Program-made: the position numbers and the translations under genes
In this document: piece after piece, positions 1 through 7,334 of the stretch
How the letters are laid out: the number at the start of each line of letters is the position of its first letter
Position numbering within the stretch: the stretch's first letter is position 1
Notes under the pieces: generated by a model
Database searches by the model: none
Seen by the model: only the letters and a program-made list of their open reading frames with translations
Told to the model about the DNA's origin: nothing
Assembly (NCBI GenBank): GCA_030446945.1
Contig: JAUJMI010000113.1
Span: forward strand, 1 to 9,606
Origin: Longimicrobium sp.
GTDB lineage: Bacteria > Gemmatimonadota > Gemmatimonadetes > Longimicrobiales > Longimicrobiaceae
Reading direction: 5' to 3'
Length of the DNA stretch: 9,606 nucleotides

Positions 1-131
1 CCGCGCTGGCCTGAGACCCGCGCGCTGGTGGTGTGACTTCTTCGACCGCACTCAGAAAAGGCGCCGGGCCAACCAGGCACTAGGCACCGGGCAGTTGGCA
101 CCTCCGATCTTTGCCCCTCGCACTGAAAACC
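1..131. other. Leader region upstream of mcsB, possibly the tail of an upstream gene
   Basis: No complete gene fits here. Two + frames could hold the last codons of an upstream gene. One ends at a TGA at 12-14 after residues A-L-A. The other ends at a TGA at 34-36 after a peptide ending T-R-A-L-V-V. In Firmicutes mcsB is preceded by mcsA, whose C-terminal UVR helix could end this way, but a handful of codons cannot establish that. No convincing -35/-10 promoter was seen. The only clear structure is the heptamer repeat at 76-103. Confidence 0.4.
76..103. repeat. Four tandem heptamers, consensus GGCACYN
   Basis: Heptamers starting at 76, 83, 90 and 97 read GGCACTA, GGCACCG, GGCAGTT and GGCACCT. 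The GGCA core is kept exactly in register every 7 nt. The array ends 28 nt before the mcsB ATG. It resembles the short heptanucleotide tandem repeats known from intergenic DNA of some bacteria, for example cyanobacterial STRR sequences. A role is not evident from the sequence. Confidence 0.65.
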
Positions 132-1226
132 ATGCCCTCCCAGCTCCCACACGAATCCGATGCAGGCCTCGGGTGGATCGAGGCGGACGGTCCGCACGCG
201 GACATCGTCCTCTCCACCCGCGTGCGGCTGGCGCGCAACCTACAGGGCTTCCGCTTCGGGACCAGGGCGGACGCGGGGGACCGGCGCGAGGTGCTGCGCC
301 TGGCCCGCGGCGCCGCCGAAGGGTCCGCCGCGCTGGGCACCGGGCGCGCGTACCTGATCCCCGAGCTCCCCTCCACCGAGCGCCTCCTGCTGCTCGAGCG
401 GCACCTGGTGTCACGCGAGCTGGTGTCCGGGCACGGCGGGGAGCCGCCCTCCGACGCGGCGCTGCTCACCGGGAGCACCGAGCCGATCAGCGTGATGGTC
501 AACGAGGAGGATCACCTGCGCCTCCAGACGCTGCTGGGCGGATTTAGGCTGCACGACGCGTGGCGCTCCATCGACCGGCTGGACGACGAGCTGGGCGGGC
601 GGCTGCCGTACGCGTACCATCCCGAGTTCGGCTACCTGACCTCGTGCCCCACCAACGTGGGAACGGGGCTGCGCGCATCCGTCCTGATGCACCTCCCCGG
701 CCTGGTGCTTACGCAGGAGATCGGCAAGGTGCTGCAGGGGATCAGCCAGGTGGGGCTCACCTTTCGCGGCCTGTACGGCGAGGGGAGCGAGGTGGTGGGG
801 AACTTCTTCCAGATCTCCAACCAGACCACGCTGGGAAAGACCGAGGAGGACCTGATCGACCACCTGCAGAGGATCGTGCAGCAGGTGGTGCAGTACGAGA
901 GCTCCGCGCGCGACGTGCTCACCCGCGACGCGCCCCTGGTGATCGAGGACAAGGTGTGGCGCGCGTACGGCCTGCTGAGGCACGCGCGCTCCACCTCCTT
1001 CGAGGAGCTGATGAACCTGCTGAGCGGCGTCAGGCTGGGGGTTGGGCTGAAACTAATCCCCCGCGTCAGTGTACACACGCTGAACCGGATCATGATCTTC
1101 GCGCAGGCCGCACACCTGGACCGGGTGGCGGACCAGGCGCTCCCGAAAGGGGACCCGGACGCGAGGCGCGCGGCCTACGTGAGAGGTGTTCTTGCCGCGG
1201 AGGAGTCTGGCGCGTCGCATGCGTAG
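132..1226 (+). CDS. mcsB: Protein arginine kinase McsB
   Basis: This 364-residue protein belongs to the phosphagen-kinase-like McsB family (about 363 residues in Bacillus subtilis). McsB transfers phosphate from ATP to arginine side chains, and phospho-arginine marks proteins for ClpC-ClpP. Visible family signatures are the N-terminal S-T-R-V-R-L-A-R-N nucleotide-binding motif (residues 28-36), the V-N-E-E-D-H-L-R segment, the C-P-T-N-x-G-T-G-x-R-A-S motif with Cys172, and the G-E-G-S-E...S-N-Q-T-T-L-G segment. The ATG at 132 is preferred over an in-frame TTG at 111 because it places the first motif one residue from its position in B. subtilis McsB. Neither start has a clear Shine-Dalgarno sequence. 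The C-terminal phospho-arginine-sensing motif R-D-x-x-R-A appears as P-D-A-R-R-A (342-347), so its first Arg is replaced. clpC follows after 54 nt, which supports the pairing. Confidence 0.95.
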   Translation: MPSQLPHESDAGLGWIEADGPHADIVLSTRVRLARNLQGFRFGTRADAGDRREVLRLARGAAEGSAALGTGRAYLIPELPSTERLLLLERHLVSRELVSGHGGEPPSDAALLTGSTEPISVMVNEEDHLRLQTLLGGFRLHDAWRSIDRLDDELGGRLPYAYHPEFGYLTSCPTNVGTGLRASVLMHLPGLVLTQEIGKVLQGISQVGLTFRGLYGEGSEVVGNFFQISNQTTLGKTEEDLIDHLQRIVQQVVQYESSARDVLTRDAPLVIEDKVWRAYGLLRHARSTSFEELMNLLSGVRLGVGLKLIPRVSVHTLNRIMIFAQAAHLDRVADQALPKGDPDARRAAYVRGVLAAEESGASHA

Positions 1227-1265
1227 ACGGCAGGCTAAGCAGTCGGTCCCCGGTCCAGCCCGAAC

Positions 1266-1270
1266 AAAGG
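1266..1270 (+). promoter_or_regulatory. Probable ribosome binding site of clpC
   Basis: AAAGG lies 10 nt before the ATG at 1281. The 54-nt mcsB-clpC gap shows no terminator-like hairpin with a T tract, so the two genes are probably co-transcribed. Confidence 0.5.
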
Positions 1271-1280
1271 TCACGCCACG

Positions 1281-3776
1281 ATGAACTACAACTTCACCGA
1301 CCGCGTGCGGAAGGTGCTCGCGATGGCCCGTGAGGAGGCCATCCGGCTCCAGCACGACTACGTCGGAACGGAACACATCCTCCTCGGCCTGATCCGCGAG
1401 GGCGAGGGCGTGGCCGCCGCCGTGCTCAACAACCTGGCCGTGGACCTGGAGCAGGTCCAGGAGAAGGTGGAAGAGTCCGTGCGCCGCGGGAAGGCCACCA
1501 TCGCGCTGGGCGAACTCCCGTATACGTCGCGCGCCAAGAAGGTGCTGGAGTTCGCCATGGCCGAGGCGCGGGAGCTGAACCATTCGTACGTCGGTACCGA
1601 GCACCTGCTGCTGGGCCTCCTCCGCGAGGAGAAGGGGATCGCGGCCGAGGTGCTGGGGCAGCTGGGGGTTGGGCTGGAGGACGCCCGCCGCGAGACGCTG
1701 AAGCTGCTGGGCTCGGAGCCCAACACGCAGCCCACCGCCTCGTCTTCGCTGGGGAGCGGCTCCGGCGCGACGCCCGCGGGCGGCAAGGGCGAGAAGAAGA
1801 GCAAGACGCCCGCGCTGGACCACTTCTGCCGCGACCTCACGGAGCTGGCGCGCCAGGGCGAGCTGGACCCCACCATCGGCCGCGCGGAAGAGATCGAGCG
1901 GGTGATGGAGATCCTGAGCCGCCGCAAGAAGAACAACCCCGTGCTCATCGGCGAGCCCGGCGTGGGCAAGACGGCGATCGTGGAGGGGCTGGCCCAGCTG
2001 ATCGCGGACGGCAAGTGCCCGGACAGCCTGCGCGACTTCCGCGTGCTGTCGCTGGACATGGCGGCCGTGATCGCGGGCACCAAGTACCGCGGCCAGTTCG
2101 AGGAGCGGCTCAAGGCGGTGATGAACGAGATCTCGCAGAACAAGCAGATCATCCTCTTCATCGACGAGCTGCACACGCTGGTCGGCGCGGGCGCGGCGGA
2201 AGGCGCCATCGACGCCAGCAACATGCTGAAGCCGGCGCTGGCCCGCGGCGAGCTGCAGTGCGTGGGCGCGTCGACGCTGAACGAGTACCGCAAGTACATC
2301 GAGAAGGACGGGGCGCTGGAGCGCCGCTTCCAGACCGTGTCGGTGGACCCGCCCTCCATCGAAGAGGCGATCCAGATCGTCACGGGGCTGCGCGGGCACT
2401 ACGAGGACCACCACCGCATCCAGATCTCGGACGAGGTGATCGAGGCCGCGGTGAAGCTGTCGGAGCGCTACATCACCGACCGCTTCCTGCCGGACAAGGC
2501 GATCGACCTGATCGACGAGGCCGGCGCGCGCGCCCGCCTGGCCACCCAGGTGCCGCCGCCGGAGGTGAGCGACCTCAAGCGCGACCTGGAGAACCTGGGC
2601 GACAAAAAGGACGAGGCGATCCGCGACCAGGACTTCGAGCGTGCCGCGGAGCTGCGCGACAACGAGCGCGAGCTGCAGCGCAAGATCCAGGAGCGCGAGA
2701 AGCAGTGGGAGGAGGAGCGTCGCACCAACCGTCCGGCGCTCACCGAGGAGAACGTGGCGTTCATCGTCAGCCGCTGGACCGGCATCCCGGTCACGCGCCT
2801 CAAGCAGGCGGAAACGGCGCGCCTGGTGGGGATGGAGGACGAGCTGCACACCAAGGTGGTGGGGCAGGACCGCGCCATCAAGGCGATCAGCCGCGCCATC
2901 CGCCGCTCGCGCGCGGGGCTCAAGGACCCCAAGCGCCCCATCGGCTCGTTCATCTTCGCGGGCCCCACCGGCGTGGGTAAGACGGAGCTGGCGCGCGCCC
3001 TGGCGGAGTTCCTCTTCGCGGACCGCAACGCGCTGATCCGGGTGGACATGTCGGAGTACATGGAGAAGTTCTCCGTGTCGCGGCTCATCGGCGCCCCTCC
3101 GGGGTACGTGGGCTACGAGGACAGCGGCACGCTCACCAAGGCGGTGCGCCGCAAGCCGTACTCGGTGGTGCTGCTGGACGAGATCGAGAAGGCGCACCCG
3201 GACGTGTTCAACATCCTGCTGCAGGTGCTGGACGAAGGGCACCTGACGGACAACTACGGGCGGGTGATCGACTTCAAGAACACGGTCATCATCATGACCT
3301 CCAACCTGGGCGCGCGCGACCTGGGGAAGGGAAAGGGGCTCGGCTTCTCCACGGGGACGCAGCAGAGCAACTTCGACCGGATGGAGGAGAAGATCCGCGA
3401 GGAGATCGAGCGGACCTTCAACCCCGAGTTCATCAACCGCCTGGATGACTCGATCGTGTTCCACCCGCTGACCCGCGAGCAGATCGCCAGCATCATCGGC
3501 AACCTGCTGCGGGACGTGGAGGACCGGCTCAAGGAGGAGGAGCTCACGCTGAAGCTCACCGACGACGCCGTGGACTTCATGATCGAGCACGGCTACGACG
3601 AGAAGTTCGGTGCGCGTCCCATCAAGCGCGCCATCCAGCGCTACCTGGAGGACCCGCTCTCGGAGAAGATCCTGATGGCGGAGTACTCCCCCGGCGACGA
3701 GATCGAGGTGACGGTGGCGGAGGATCGCCAGTCACTCGCGTTCCGGGCACTTTCACCACAAAAGACGACCACGTAG
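1281..3776 (+). CDS. clpC: ATP-dependent Clp protease ATP-binding subunit ClpC
   Basis: This 831-residue class I Hsp100 unfoldase (about 810 in B. subtilis) threads substrates into the ClpP peptidase in the cytoplasm. It has a double Clp-N domain (about 1-145), and a Ser/Gly/Ala-rich linker. D1 carries Walker A G-E-P-G-V-G-K-T (224-231) and Walker B with D295-E296. A middle domain holds a UVR-type helix D-F-E-R-A-A-E-L-R (451-459). D2 carries Walker A G-P-T-G-V-G-K-T (561-568) and Walker B with D633-E634. A G-L-G-F-S loop (L687-G688-F689) matches the hydrophobic-Gly-Phe ClpP-docking loop, and G-A-R-P-I-K-R near the C-terminus is the sensor-2 region. The middle-domain helix and docking loop identify ClpC rather than ClpB. 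E31 and E107, in the two G-T-E-H motifs, align with B. subtilis E32 and E106, which dock phospho-arginine. With mcsB upstream, this points to degradation of arginine-phosphorylated proteins. No clpP lies in the window. Confidence 0.97.
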   Translation: MNYNFTDRVRKVLAMAREEAIRLQHDYVGTEHILLGLIREGEGVAAAVLNNLAVDLEQVQEKVEESVRRGKATIALGELPYTSRAKKVLEFAMAEARELNHSYVGTEHLLLGLLREEKGIAAEVLGQLGVGLEDARRETLKLLGSEPNTQPTASSSLGSGSGATPAGGKGEKKSKTPALDHFCRDLTELARQGELDPTIGRAEEIERVMEILSRRKKNNPVLIGEPGVGKTAIVEGLAQLIADGKCPDSLRDFRVLSLDMAAVIAGTKYRGQFEERLKAVMNEISQNKQIILFIDELHTLVGAGAAEGAIDASNMLKPALARGELQCVGASTLNEYRKYIEKDGALERRFQTVSVDPPSIEEAIQIVTGLRGHYEDHHRIQISDEVIEAAVKLSERYITDRFLPDKAIDLIDEAGARARLATQVPPPEVSDLKRDLENLGDKKDEAIRDQDFERAAELRDNERELQRKIQEREKQWEEERRTNRPALTEENVAFIVSRWTGIPVTRLKQAETARLVGMEDELHTKVVGQDRAIKAISRAIRRSRAGLKDPKRPIGSFIFAGPTGVGKTELARALAEFLFADRNALIRVDMSEYMEKFSVSRLIGAPPGYVGYEDSGTLTKAVRRKPYSVVLLDEIEKAHPDVFNILLQVLDEGHLTDNYGRVIDFKNTVIIMTSNLGARDLGKGKGLGFSTGTQQSNFDRMEEKIREEIERTFNPEFINRLDDSIVFHPLTREQIASIIGNLLRDVEDRLKEEELTLKLTDDAVDFMIEHGYDEKFGARPIKRAIQRYLEDPLSEKILMAEYSPGDEIEVTVAEDRQSLAFRALSPQKTTT

Positions 3777-3779
3777 GGA
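3775..3779 (+). promoter_or_regulatory. Ribosome binding site of bamA overlapping the clpC stop codon
   Basis: AGGGA begins inside the clpC TAG (3774-3776) and ends 4 nt before the GTG start at 3784. The spacing is short, but it is the only purine-rich site available. Its overlap with the clpC stop suggests translational coupling of bamA to clpC. Confidence 0.45.
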
Positions 3780-3783
3780 TCAA

Positions 3784-6252
3784 GTGCAACCAAAGAACCG
3801 GGGGGGACGGGCCGCCGCTGCGGCCCTCCTCCTTCTCGCCTTCGGCGGCGCACTCCCCCGCGCCGCCCACTCCCAGGTTCCCACGACGCCGGCTCCCGCG
3901 GCCCCCCAGACGGGGGTTCGCGTGGACACGGTGCTCGTGCGCGGCAACCTACGCCTCACCGAGGCGCAGGTACGCGGCGCGGGAGGGATCCACAGCGGTT
4001 CGTACATCACGCCCACCCAGGTTCCCGCGGCCATCAACCGGCTGATGAACACGGGGCAGTTCGAGACGGTGGACGTGCTGTTCCGCCCCGCCGCGGCCGA
4101 CCGCGGCGCCATCATCCTGCAGGTGCGCGAGCGCCCGATCCTGGGCGACGTGACCTTCCAGGGGCTCAAGAGCGTGAGCGGGGGCACGGTGCGCGACTCG
4201 GCGAAGCTCAAGGCCGGCGAGCCGCTCAACCCGCAGCGCGTGCGCGACGCGGAGAAGCTGGTGCGCGACCTGCTGGCCAAGAAGGGCGTGCAGCTCACCT
4301 CCATCGACACCACGCTGCGCCCCATGCCCAACCCGGCGCAGGGGGTGCGGCTCACCTTCAACGTGCGCGAGGGCGGCCGCCTGGCGATCGCCGACGTGGA
4401 CTTCCGCGGCAACCGCGCCTTTGGCGACGACAAGCTGGAAGGCGCCATGGACACCAAGGAGGAAGGCTTCTTCTGGTTCCGCGGCGGCCGGTTCGACCGC
4501 GAGGTGTTCAACGCGGACCTGCGGGAGAACCTCCCCTCCTACTATGCGAAGCACGGCTACATCGACTTCGCCGTGGTGCGCGACACGCTGGAGGTGGACC
4601 CCTCCACCGGCAAGGCGCGCCTGGTGATTGAGGTCAACGAGGGGCCGCAGTACCGGCTGGGCGAGCTGACGGTGGTGGGGAACGCCCGCTTCCCGACGGA
4701 CGACCTGCGCCGCCTGCTGACCACACAGCGCCGCTCGGTGCTGGGGCTTCCCTTCGGCGGCACGGACACGCAGGAGACGGGCGAGGTGTTCGACCGCGCC
4801 GCCCTGGATGCCGCCGTGCGGCAGGCGCAGCAGCTGTACCGCAACGAGGGCTACCTGTACGCGCAGGTGGAGCCCGTGGTGGAGCGGGTGCCGGCGCAGC
4901 CGGGACGCGCGCCCACGGTGAACGTCACCATGGCGGTGAGCGAGCGCAGCCCGTTCTACATCCGCAACATCACGATCGCCGGCAACACCACCACGCACGA
5001 GTCGGTGATCCGCGACCGCCTCTGGCTGGTGCCGGGCGACGTGTACAACGAGGAGCGCGTCCTCCAGAGCTACCAGAGCATCAACGGCCTGGGCTTCTTC
5101 GAGTCGCCCATGCCGACGCCGGACATCAACCCGGACCCGGAGACGGGCCAGGTGGACCTGGTGTTCCACGTGAAGGAGAAGCAGACCGGAAACCTGAACT
5201 TCGGCACGGTGTTCGGCGGCGGCTACGGCGGCAACTCGGGGCGCGTGGCCGGCTTCATCGGGTACCAGCAGCCCAACCTCTTCGGGCAGGGGAAGCAGGC
5301 GGCGCTGCGGGCCGAGTACGGCTACGGGCGCAGCACCTTTGAGGCGAGCTACACGGACCCGGCGCTGGCCGGCACGCGCAACTCGGGGAGCTTCTCGGTC
5401 TACCGCCGCGGCGACCGCTACGTGCGCTTCGGCAACGGGCGGCGGCTGGTGACGGGCGGCAGCGTGAACTTCGGCATCCCGGTGCCGGGCGCCGCCAGGA
5501 CGCGCGCGTTCCTGGGGTATTCGCTCTCCAACACGTCGTACACGGCGTCGGACAACGAGGAGTGTGGCGGCGAGAACCAGAGCATCTTCTGCCTGGAGGA
5601 CGCGCTGGCGAGCCGGCTGTCGCTCTCGCTGACGCGCGACACCAAGAACCACCCGCTCTTCCCCACGCAGGGCGTGCGCGAGTCCATCTCGCTGGAGCAG
5701 ACGGGCGGGCCGCTGGGCGGCACCGGCAACTACCAAAAGGTGCAGGGCGAGGCGGAGTGGTGGGCCCCGGTGGCGGCCATCGGCGGCGGACCGCGCCCCA
5801 TCCGCATGGCGCTGGGCGTTCGCGCCAACGCCGGCACGATTTTCGGCGAGGTGGGGCCGTTCCCCTTCGAGCGGTTCTACATCGGCGGCGTGCAGACGAG
5901 CCAGCCGCTGCAGCTGCGCGGATACCAGGAGTTCAGCATCGGGCCGCGCGGCTACGACGTGAACTGCCGCAGCCGCTTCCTGCAGGGGTGCCTGGGCGAC
6001 TCGTTCCTCACCATGAGCGGCGAGCTGGCGGTGCGCGTGAGCGACATCCTCTCGGTGCACGCGTTCAGCGACGCCGGGAACGTGTACGACGACGTCTCGC
6101 AGTTCGACCCCACGCGCCTCTTCCGGAGCGCGGGTGTGGGCGGCACGCTGGTGACGCCGTTCCTGGGCGCCATCGGCGTGGACGCGGCGTACGGGTTCGA
6201 CCGGGCGCAGCCCGGGTGGCAGGTCCACTTCCGGCTGGGCAACCAGTTCTAA
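3784..6252 (+). CDS. bamA: Outer membrane protein assembly factor BamA
   Basis: This 822-residue Omp85-family protein is the central subunit of the complex that folds beta-barrel proteins into the outer membrane. A GTG start is used because no early in-frame ATG exists. The N-terminus is a signal peptide: basic residues, an Ala/Leu core, then A-A-H-S before Gln31. A Pro/Ala-rich linker follows. Five POTRA domains can be traced at roughly 45-117, 118-197, 198-287, 290-387 and 391-465, several opening with the typical V-x-G-N or F-x-G-N turn. The rest (about 468-822) is a 16-strand-type barrel rich in alternating aromatic and Gly residues, ending in Phe. R712-G713-Y714 corresponds to the conserved R-G-F/Y tip of loop 6 that contacts the barrel interior. 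Cys pairs occur at 594/603 and 728/736. The gene starts 7 nt after clpC, and skp follows after 19 nt. Confidence 0.96.
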   Translation: MQPKNRGGRAAAAALLLLAFGGALPRAAHSQVPTTPAPAAPQTGVRVDTVLVRGNLRLTEAQVRGAGGIHSGSYITPTQVPAAINRLMNTGQFETVDVLFRPAAADRGAIILQVRERPILGDVTFQGLKSVSGGTVRDSAKLKAGEPLNPQRVRDAEKLVRDLLAKKGVQLTSIDTTLRPMPNPAQGVRLTFNVREGGRLAIADVDFRGNRAFGDDKLEGAMDTKEEGFFWFRGGRFDREVFNADLRENLPSYYAKHGYIDFAVVRDTLEVDPSTGKARLVIEVNEGPQYRLGELTVVGNARFPTDDLRRLLTTQRRSVLGLPFGGTDTQETGEVFDRAALDAAVRQAQQLYRNEGYLYAQVEPVVERVPAQPGRAPTVNVTMAVSERSPFYIRNITIAGNTTTHESVIRDRLWLVPGDVYNEERVLQSYQSINGLGFFESPMPTPDINPDPETGQVDLVFHVKEKQTGNLNFGTVFGGGYGGNSGRVAGFIGYQQPNLFGQGKQAALRAEYGYGRSTFEASYTDPALAGTRNSGSFSVYRRGDRYVRFGNGRRLVTGGSVNFGIPVPGAARTRAFLGYSLSNTSYTASDNEECGGENQSIFCLEDALASRLSLSLTRDTKNHPLFPTQGVRESISLEQTGGPLGGTGNYQKVQGEAEWWAPVAAIGGGPRPIRMALGVRANAGTIFGEVGPFPFERFYIGGVQTSQPLQLRGYQEFSIGPRGYDVNCRSRFLQGCLGDSFLTMSGELAVRVSDILSVHAFSDAGNVYDDVSQFDPTRLFRSAGVGGTLVTPFLGAIGVDAAYGFDRAQPGWQVHFRLGNQF

Positions 6253-6260
6253 CTTTTCTC

Positions 6261-6264
6261 GGAG
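6261..6264 (+). promoter_or_regulatory. Ribosome binding site of skp
   Basis: GGAG lies 7 nt before the ATG at 6272 and only 4 nt before the overlapping in-frame GTG at 6269. The spacing favours the ATG as the start. Confidence 0.6.
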
Positions 6265-6271
6265 CGGTGTG

Positions 6272-6832
6272 ATGCGACGTATTCTTGAGTTCGGATTCCT
6301 GGGCGCCGCGATGGCGCTCGTGCTGGGCACGGTGCCGGCGTCCGCGCAGCAGGGGCAGTTCCGGATCGGGGTGGTGAACACCCAGCGCGTGCTTTCGGAG
6401 CTGCCCAGCGTAAGCGCCGCGCAGCGCTCGCTGGAGAGCGAGCTGGGCCGCTACCGCACCGAGGTGGACACGCTGGAGCGCTCGCTCCAGCGCCGCCAGG
6501 AGGCGCTCCAGGCCAACACCGCGCTGAGCCCGGCGGCCCGGACGCAGCAGCAGCAGGCGCTGCAGCAGAGCGTGGCCGCCTACCAGCAGCGTGTGGCGCA
6601 GCTCAACCAGCTGGCCGAGCAGCGCCAGCAGGCGGTGGTCGCCCCCGTGATGCGCCAGGTGACCGAGGCGATCGAGCGGGTCCGGCGCGAGCAGGGCTTC
6701 GCGATGATCTGGGACGCCGCGGCGAACTTCGTGGTGGCGGTGGACCCGGCGTTCGACATCACCGACCGCGTGATCGCGGTGGTGCGTGCGCTCCCGGCTC
6801 CGGCGGCTGCCCCGGCGGCGCCCCGTCCGTAA
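6272..6832 (+). CDS. skp: Periplasmic OmpH/Skp-family chaperone
   Basis: This 186-residue secreted protein (mature E. coli Skp is about 140) fits the OmpH/Skp family, which holds unfolded outer-membrane proteins in the periplasm on the way to BamA. Residues 1-25 are a signal peptide ending A-S-A before Gln26. The mature protein opens with F-R-I-G-V-V-N-T-Q-R-V-L, the family's first beta strand. A long Gln/Glu/Arg/Ala-rich coiled coil (about 45-140) forms the tentacles. The closing beta segment ends in D-P-A-F-D-I-T-D-R-V, matching the typical D-P-x-x-D-I-T-D ending. A short Pro/Ala-rich tail (about 174-186) goes beyond that ending. The position directly after bamA agrees with the usual bamA-skp order. 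A strong terminator follows 47 nt after the stop, so skp is probably the last gene of its transcript. Confidence 0.92.
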   Translation: MRRILEFGFLGAAMALVLGTVPASAQQGQFRIGVVNTQRVLSELPSVSAAQRSLESELGRYRTEVDTLERSLQRRQEALQANTALSPAARTQQQQALQQSVAAYQQRVAQLNQLAEQRQQAVVAPVMRQVTEAIERVRREQGFAMIWDAAANFVVAVDPAFDITDRVIAVVRALPAPAAAPAAPRP

Positions 6833-6879
6833 AGGAGCGCGCGGCGTTTGCCTCCGGGCGGCGTCTCCCGATAAACTGG

Positions 6880-6917
6880 GTGCGCCCGCGGCTTCGGCCG
6901 CGGGCGCACTTGTTTTT
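6880..6917 (+). terminator. Intrinsic terminator after skp
   Basis: A perfect 13-bp GC-rich stem (6880-6892 with 6897-6909) closes on a TTCG loop in the extra-stable C-UUCG-G context. It is followed by TTGTTTTT (6910-6917). It lies 47 nt after the skp stop and should end the mcsB-clpC-bamA-skp transcript. The T tract follows only on the + side, so it acts in the forward direction. Confidence 0.93.
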
Positions 6918-6970
6918 GGGGGTGGGGGCGAGGGGGTGAGGCCCGGCATCGGGTGAATCCCGGTTCCGTG

Positions 6971-6984
6971 GCGGTTGAAACCGC
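6971..6984. repeat. Hairpin in arm A
   Basis: GCGGT and ACCGC pair around a TGAA loop; in the reverse orientation the loop is TTCA. This is the counterpart of the hairpin at 7321-7334 in the opposite arm, which has the same loop and two compensated stem changes. Confidence 0.7.
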
Positions 6985-7111
6985 GGCAACGACCGCGGGA
7001 AGCCCCCCTTCGCAGGCTCCGGGCGGCAGGATGGACGCGGGGGGGGGGCGGCGTGCGCGGCGGCGGCATCGGGCGGGTTGGTACGGGAGACGGGCATCTC
7101 GGCCGCAACCA

Positions 7112-7131
7112 CCGGGGGCTGAGGCCCCCGG
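7112..7131. repeat. Strong 8-bp hairpin with TGAG loop
   Basis: CCGGGGGC (7112-7119) and GCCCCCGG (7124-7131) are perfectly complementary around TGAG. No T tract follows, so it is not a standard intrinsic terminator. Confidence 0.8.
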
Positions 7132-7213
7132 CTGGAACCACGGGAAGGCGGCTGAAGCCGGCTCGAGAAACGCGGCATTGATCCGCCAGACGGGGACTTT
7201 GTGTGGTTCCAGC
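7131..7213. repeat. 11-bp perfect inverted repeat enclosing a second hairpin
   Basis: GCTGGAACCAC (7131-7141) is the exact reverse complement of GTGGTTCCAGC (7203-7213). Between them, 7146-7163 can form a 7-bp stem with one mismatch around a TGAA loop. GTTCCAG (7206-7212) could alternatively pair with CTGGAAC (7229-7235), so two exclusive folds are possible. Confidence 0.7.
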
Positions 7214-7285
7214 GGCCTTTATTCGCTTCTGGAACGGGGCTCCTCTTCGCGCCGCCACCCGGCCACACGGGCGAATCCCGAACCC

Positions 7286-7305
7286 AAGTCCGCGCAGGCG
7301 GATTT
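7286..7305. repeat. 8-bp hairpin at the start of arm B
   Basis: AAGTCCGC (7286-7293) pairs with GCGGATTT (7298-7305) around GCAG, with one G-T wobble. The corresponding part of arm A (7001-7018) keeps only about 4 bp of this stem, so it looks decayed there. Confidence 0.65.
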
Positions 7306-7320
7306 AGTGCGGTTGTCGCC

Positions 7321-7334
7321 GCGAGTTCACTCGC
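7321..7334. repeat. Hairpin in arm B
   Basis: GCGAG (7321-7325) pairs with CTCGC (7330-7334) around TTCA. It differs from its counterpart in arm A at two stem pairs, both compensated, and keeps the identical loop. Confidence 0.7.

Noticed and set aside
111..131. TTG start seven codons upstream for mcsB
   Set aside because: There is no better ribosome site, and ATG 132 gives an N-terminus whose length matches B. subtilis McsB to within one residue.
1053..3590. Long antisense open frame (845 codons) opposite clpC
   Set aside because: It mirrors the strongly conserved clpC frame. Its product is an Arg/His/Leu/Val-rich low-complexity chain, as expected from antisense reading of GC-rich codons.
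3949..6381. Long antisense open frame (810 codons) opposite bamA and the start of skp
   Set aside because: Same antisense composition effect. It overlaps two well-supported genes and shows no recognisable domain.
7179..7205. TTGATC ... TTTGTG as an lpxD promoter
   Set aside because: The -10 part is a poor match to the consensus and falls inside the structured repeat, so it is not distinguishable from chance.
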